From: CATQGW01 sp965242565
GTDB taxonomy: Bacteria; Chloroflexota; Dehalococcoidia; Bin125
Length of the DNA: 64,000 nt
Reading direction: 5' to 3'
Assembly (NCBI GenBank): GCA_965242565.1
Contig: OZ251457.1
Coordinates: forward strand, 1,550,001-1,614,000
The notes below the pieces were generated by a model. That model had not been told where the DNA came from. It saw nothing but the letters and a program-made list of their open reading frames with translations, and made no database searches. This document shows positions 63,147-64,000 of the stretch, one piece after another. Each line of letters begins with the position of its first letter. Position 1 is the stretch's first letter. The translations under genes were made by a program, and so were the position numbers.

Positions 63147-63511
63147 CGGGCGCGGAGGGCGGCGATGGCTGCGGCTGCCTGCTCGGTGTCCCAGGTCTGC
63201 GGCCACCAGACCTCGGCGGGGCCGCGGAGGAGCAGCCACCAGAGCTGAGACCAGTCGTCGTCGTAGTGGTCGAGCAGGAGGGCGGCGCGGGCGTTTTCTT
63301 CGATGTTGCGGAGGCGTCGGAGGCGAAGGGTCTGCTTGGGTTTTTCATCGATGGCGATCCAGATGGCGTCGTCGTGGAGGGCGTAGACGACGGGCATCAG
63401 GTGGGGATCTGCGTCGGCGGAGGCGGTGGCGAGGTGTGCGCTGCGGCCGGCTTCGAGCAGGCGGCGGACGTCGTCGAGCGACGGCTGGGGCGATCGAGGC
63501 GACTGGGGCAC
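63029..63511 (-). CDS. PPOX-class flavin/F420-type protein, repeat-derived tail
   Basis: A 160-residue split-barrel protein of the pyridoxamine 5'-phosphate oxidase-like class (F420 or flavin binding). RSAHLATASADADPHLMPVV opens the barrel, DEKPKQTLRLRRLRNIEENA carries the phosphate-binding pattern, and DWSQLWWLLLRGPAEV follows. The normal family end (RIAPDRITHWS) is reached near residue 149; the last 11 residues are read from the palindromic repeat. The cofactor is not decided by sequence. Confidence 0.8.
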   Translation of the reverse strand: MPQSPRSPQPSLDDVRRLLEAGRSAHLATASADADPHLMPVVYALHDDAIWIAIDEKPKQTLRLRRLRNIEENARAALLLDHYDDDWSQLWWLLLRGPAEVWWPQTWDTEQAAAAIAALRARYPQYKTMTLEERPLLRIAPDRITHWSPNPTSPPIVGGD

Positions 63512-63520
63512 GCGAGGGGT

Positions 63521-63871
63521 TTACCAGCTGGGGCGGCCGGGGTCGCCGCCGAAGATTTTCCAGTAGTCGGACTTTTCGCGCATTTCCTGGCAGCGGGGGT
63601 CGTCCCAGAGTTTGCGCACCATTTCGTCGAGGATGTCGAGCACGGGCTCGGGGAGGATGTCGCGGTCGAGGTAGGTTTTGCGGTGTTCGAGGGCGGCTTT
63701 GCCGGCGTCGTCGGAGAAGCACCAAGGGGCGCCGGGGTGCTGGAGGACGTAGGTGTCGATGGGGTTGACGGTGAGGGGGTCGATGTCGAGCCCGGCGTCG
63801 CGGTTGAGCGCCTGTGCGAGCCGCTCGGACATTTCGTCGGTGTTTTCGGTGTCGAGTTCGATCAGGGCCAT
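63521..63871 (-). CDS. Hypothetical protein
   Basis: A 116-residue acidic protein with no motif I recognise. It begins MALIELDTENTDEMSERLAQ, then VLQHPGAPWCFSDDAGKAAL, and ends SDYWKIFGGDPGRPSW. GGGAGCAGC precedes the ATG at good distance. It ends nine bases before the PPOX gene start region, so it may be cotranscribed as the first gene. Confidence 0.6.
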   Translation of the reverse strand: MALIELDTENTDEMSERLAQALNRDAGLDIDPLTVNPIDTYVLQHPGAPWCFSDDAGKAALEHRKTYLDRDILPEPVLDILDEMVRKLWDDPRCQEMREKSDYWKIFGGDPGRPSW

Positions 63872-63997
63872 GATGCTGCTCCCTTTGGCGTTGCGCGACG
63901 GGTCCAGTATCGCAGATGCTCATGAGCTGTGGGGGCTGCGGGGGGCTGTGGGGGAACGGTATCCTGTCGGCAACAGGACAGGGGAGGGAGTCGGCCG

Positions 63998-64000
63998 ATG
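63998..64000 (+). CDS. Start codon of a gene continuing beyond the window
   Basis: GGGGAGGGAG lies eight bases before an ATG that ends the window, and TCCTGT-cggca-ACAGGA forms a small hairpin in front of it. This is a likely gene start, but nothing of the product can be read. Confidence 0.35.

Overview
The window is a GC-rich bacterial chromosome segment with tightly packed genes, many start/stop overlaps and almost no intergenic space outside repeat patches. I infer a Chloroflexota member of the Dehalococcoidia/SAR202 kind. The reasons are a 23S rRNA gene that stands alone (no 16S or 5S beside it), a catabolic repertoire rich in CaiB/BaiF CoA-transferases, luciferase-like (LLM) oxidoreductases, amidases, alpha/beta hydrolases, SDRs and enolase-superfamily enzymes, and citramalate synthase. 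This assignment is inference; no taxonomic marker was compared.

Layout. 1-3.4 kb: a 5'-truncated amidase, an amidohydrolase and an alpha/beta hydrolase. 3.4-4.4 kb: a small two-gene cassette bounded by a complete tRNA-Glu and a second partial copy of its 3' part. 4.4-6.5 kb: TrkH/TrkA potassium uptake. 6.6-10.1 kb: tRNA-fMet and 23S rRNA on the minus strand, with a recognisable promoter, a long-range processing stem and an upstream terminator-like hairpin. 10.1-15.5 kb: a DUF169 protein divergent from two tandem CaiB paralogues, a sugar-type substrate-binding protein and a mismatch uracil/hypoxanthine DNA glycosylase.

15.5-31 kb is the accessory heart of the window. It holds three HigA-like antitoxin copies (one broken) with no toxin, two copies of a membrane-protein plus pentapeptide-repeat module, a nucleoside-deoxyribosyltransferase/TIR-like protein with a helical tail, two giant single-chain restriction-modification enzymes, a DUF5678-retropepsin pair behind a putative leader peptide, and an Abi/HEPN-like protein translationally coupled to a RelE toxin. 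Several of these are fused by ATGA overlaps to metabolic genes (sarcosine-oxidase-like, ketopantoate-reductase-like, hydrolase, DinB).

31-42 kb: three secreted fibronectin-III-type proteins, two of them 927-residue tandem paralogues, around an LLM oxidoreductase, then tRNA-Pro(CGG). 42-52.7 kb: an enolase-superfamily dehydratase, a zinc ribbon protein, citramalate synthase, a third giant RM enzyme (MmeI-like), an AICAR-formyltransferase-only PurH, an epimerase, a frameshifted DinB gene, a hypothetical protein and a hydrolase. 52.7-64 kb: a 0.9 kb repeat array, a rhodanese, an aquaporin-like channel, a DNA methyltransferase, a heteromeric-looking CaiB pair, a broken HEPN-type gene, a D-threonine-aldolase-like enzyme, a hydrolase, two SDR paralogues (the second truncated by a palindromic repeat), a PPOX-type flavin/F420 protein and a hypothetical gene.

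My best candidates for something undescribed are the membrane-pentapeptide modules tied to a single-chain RM enzyme and to a degraded HigA array, the Abi/HEPN-RelE coupling, and the tRNA-Glu-bounded two-gene cassette. Functions come from motif recognition by eye; no database search was possible.
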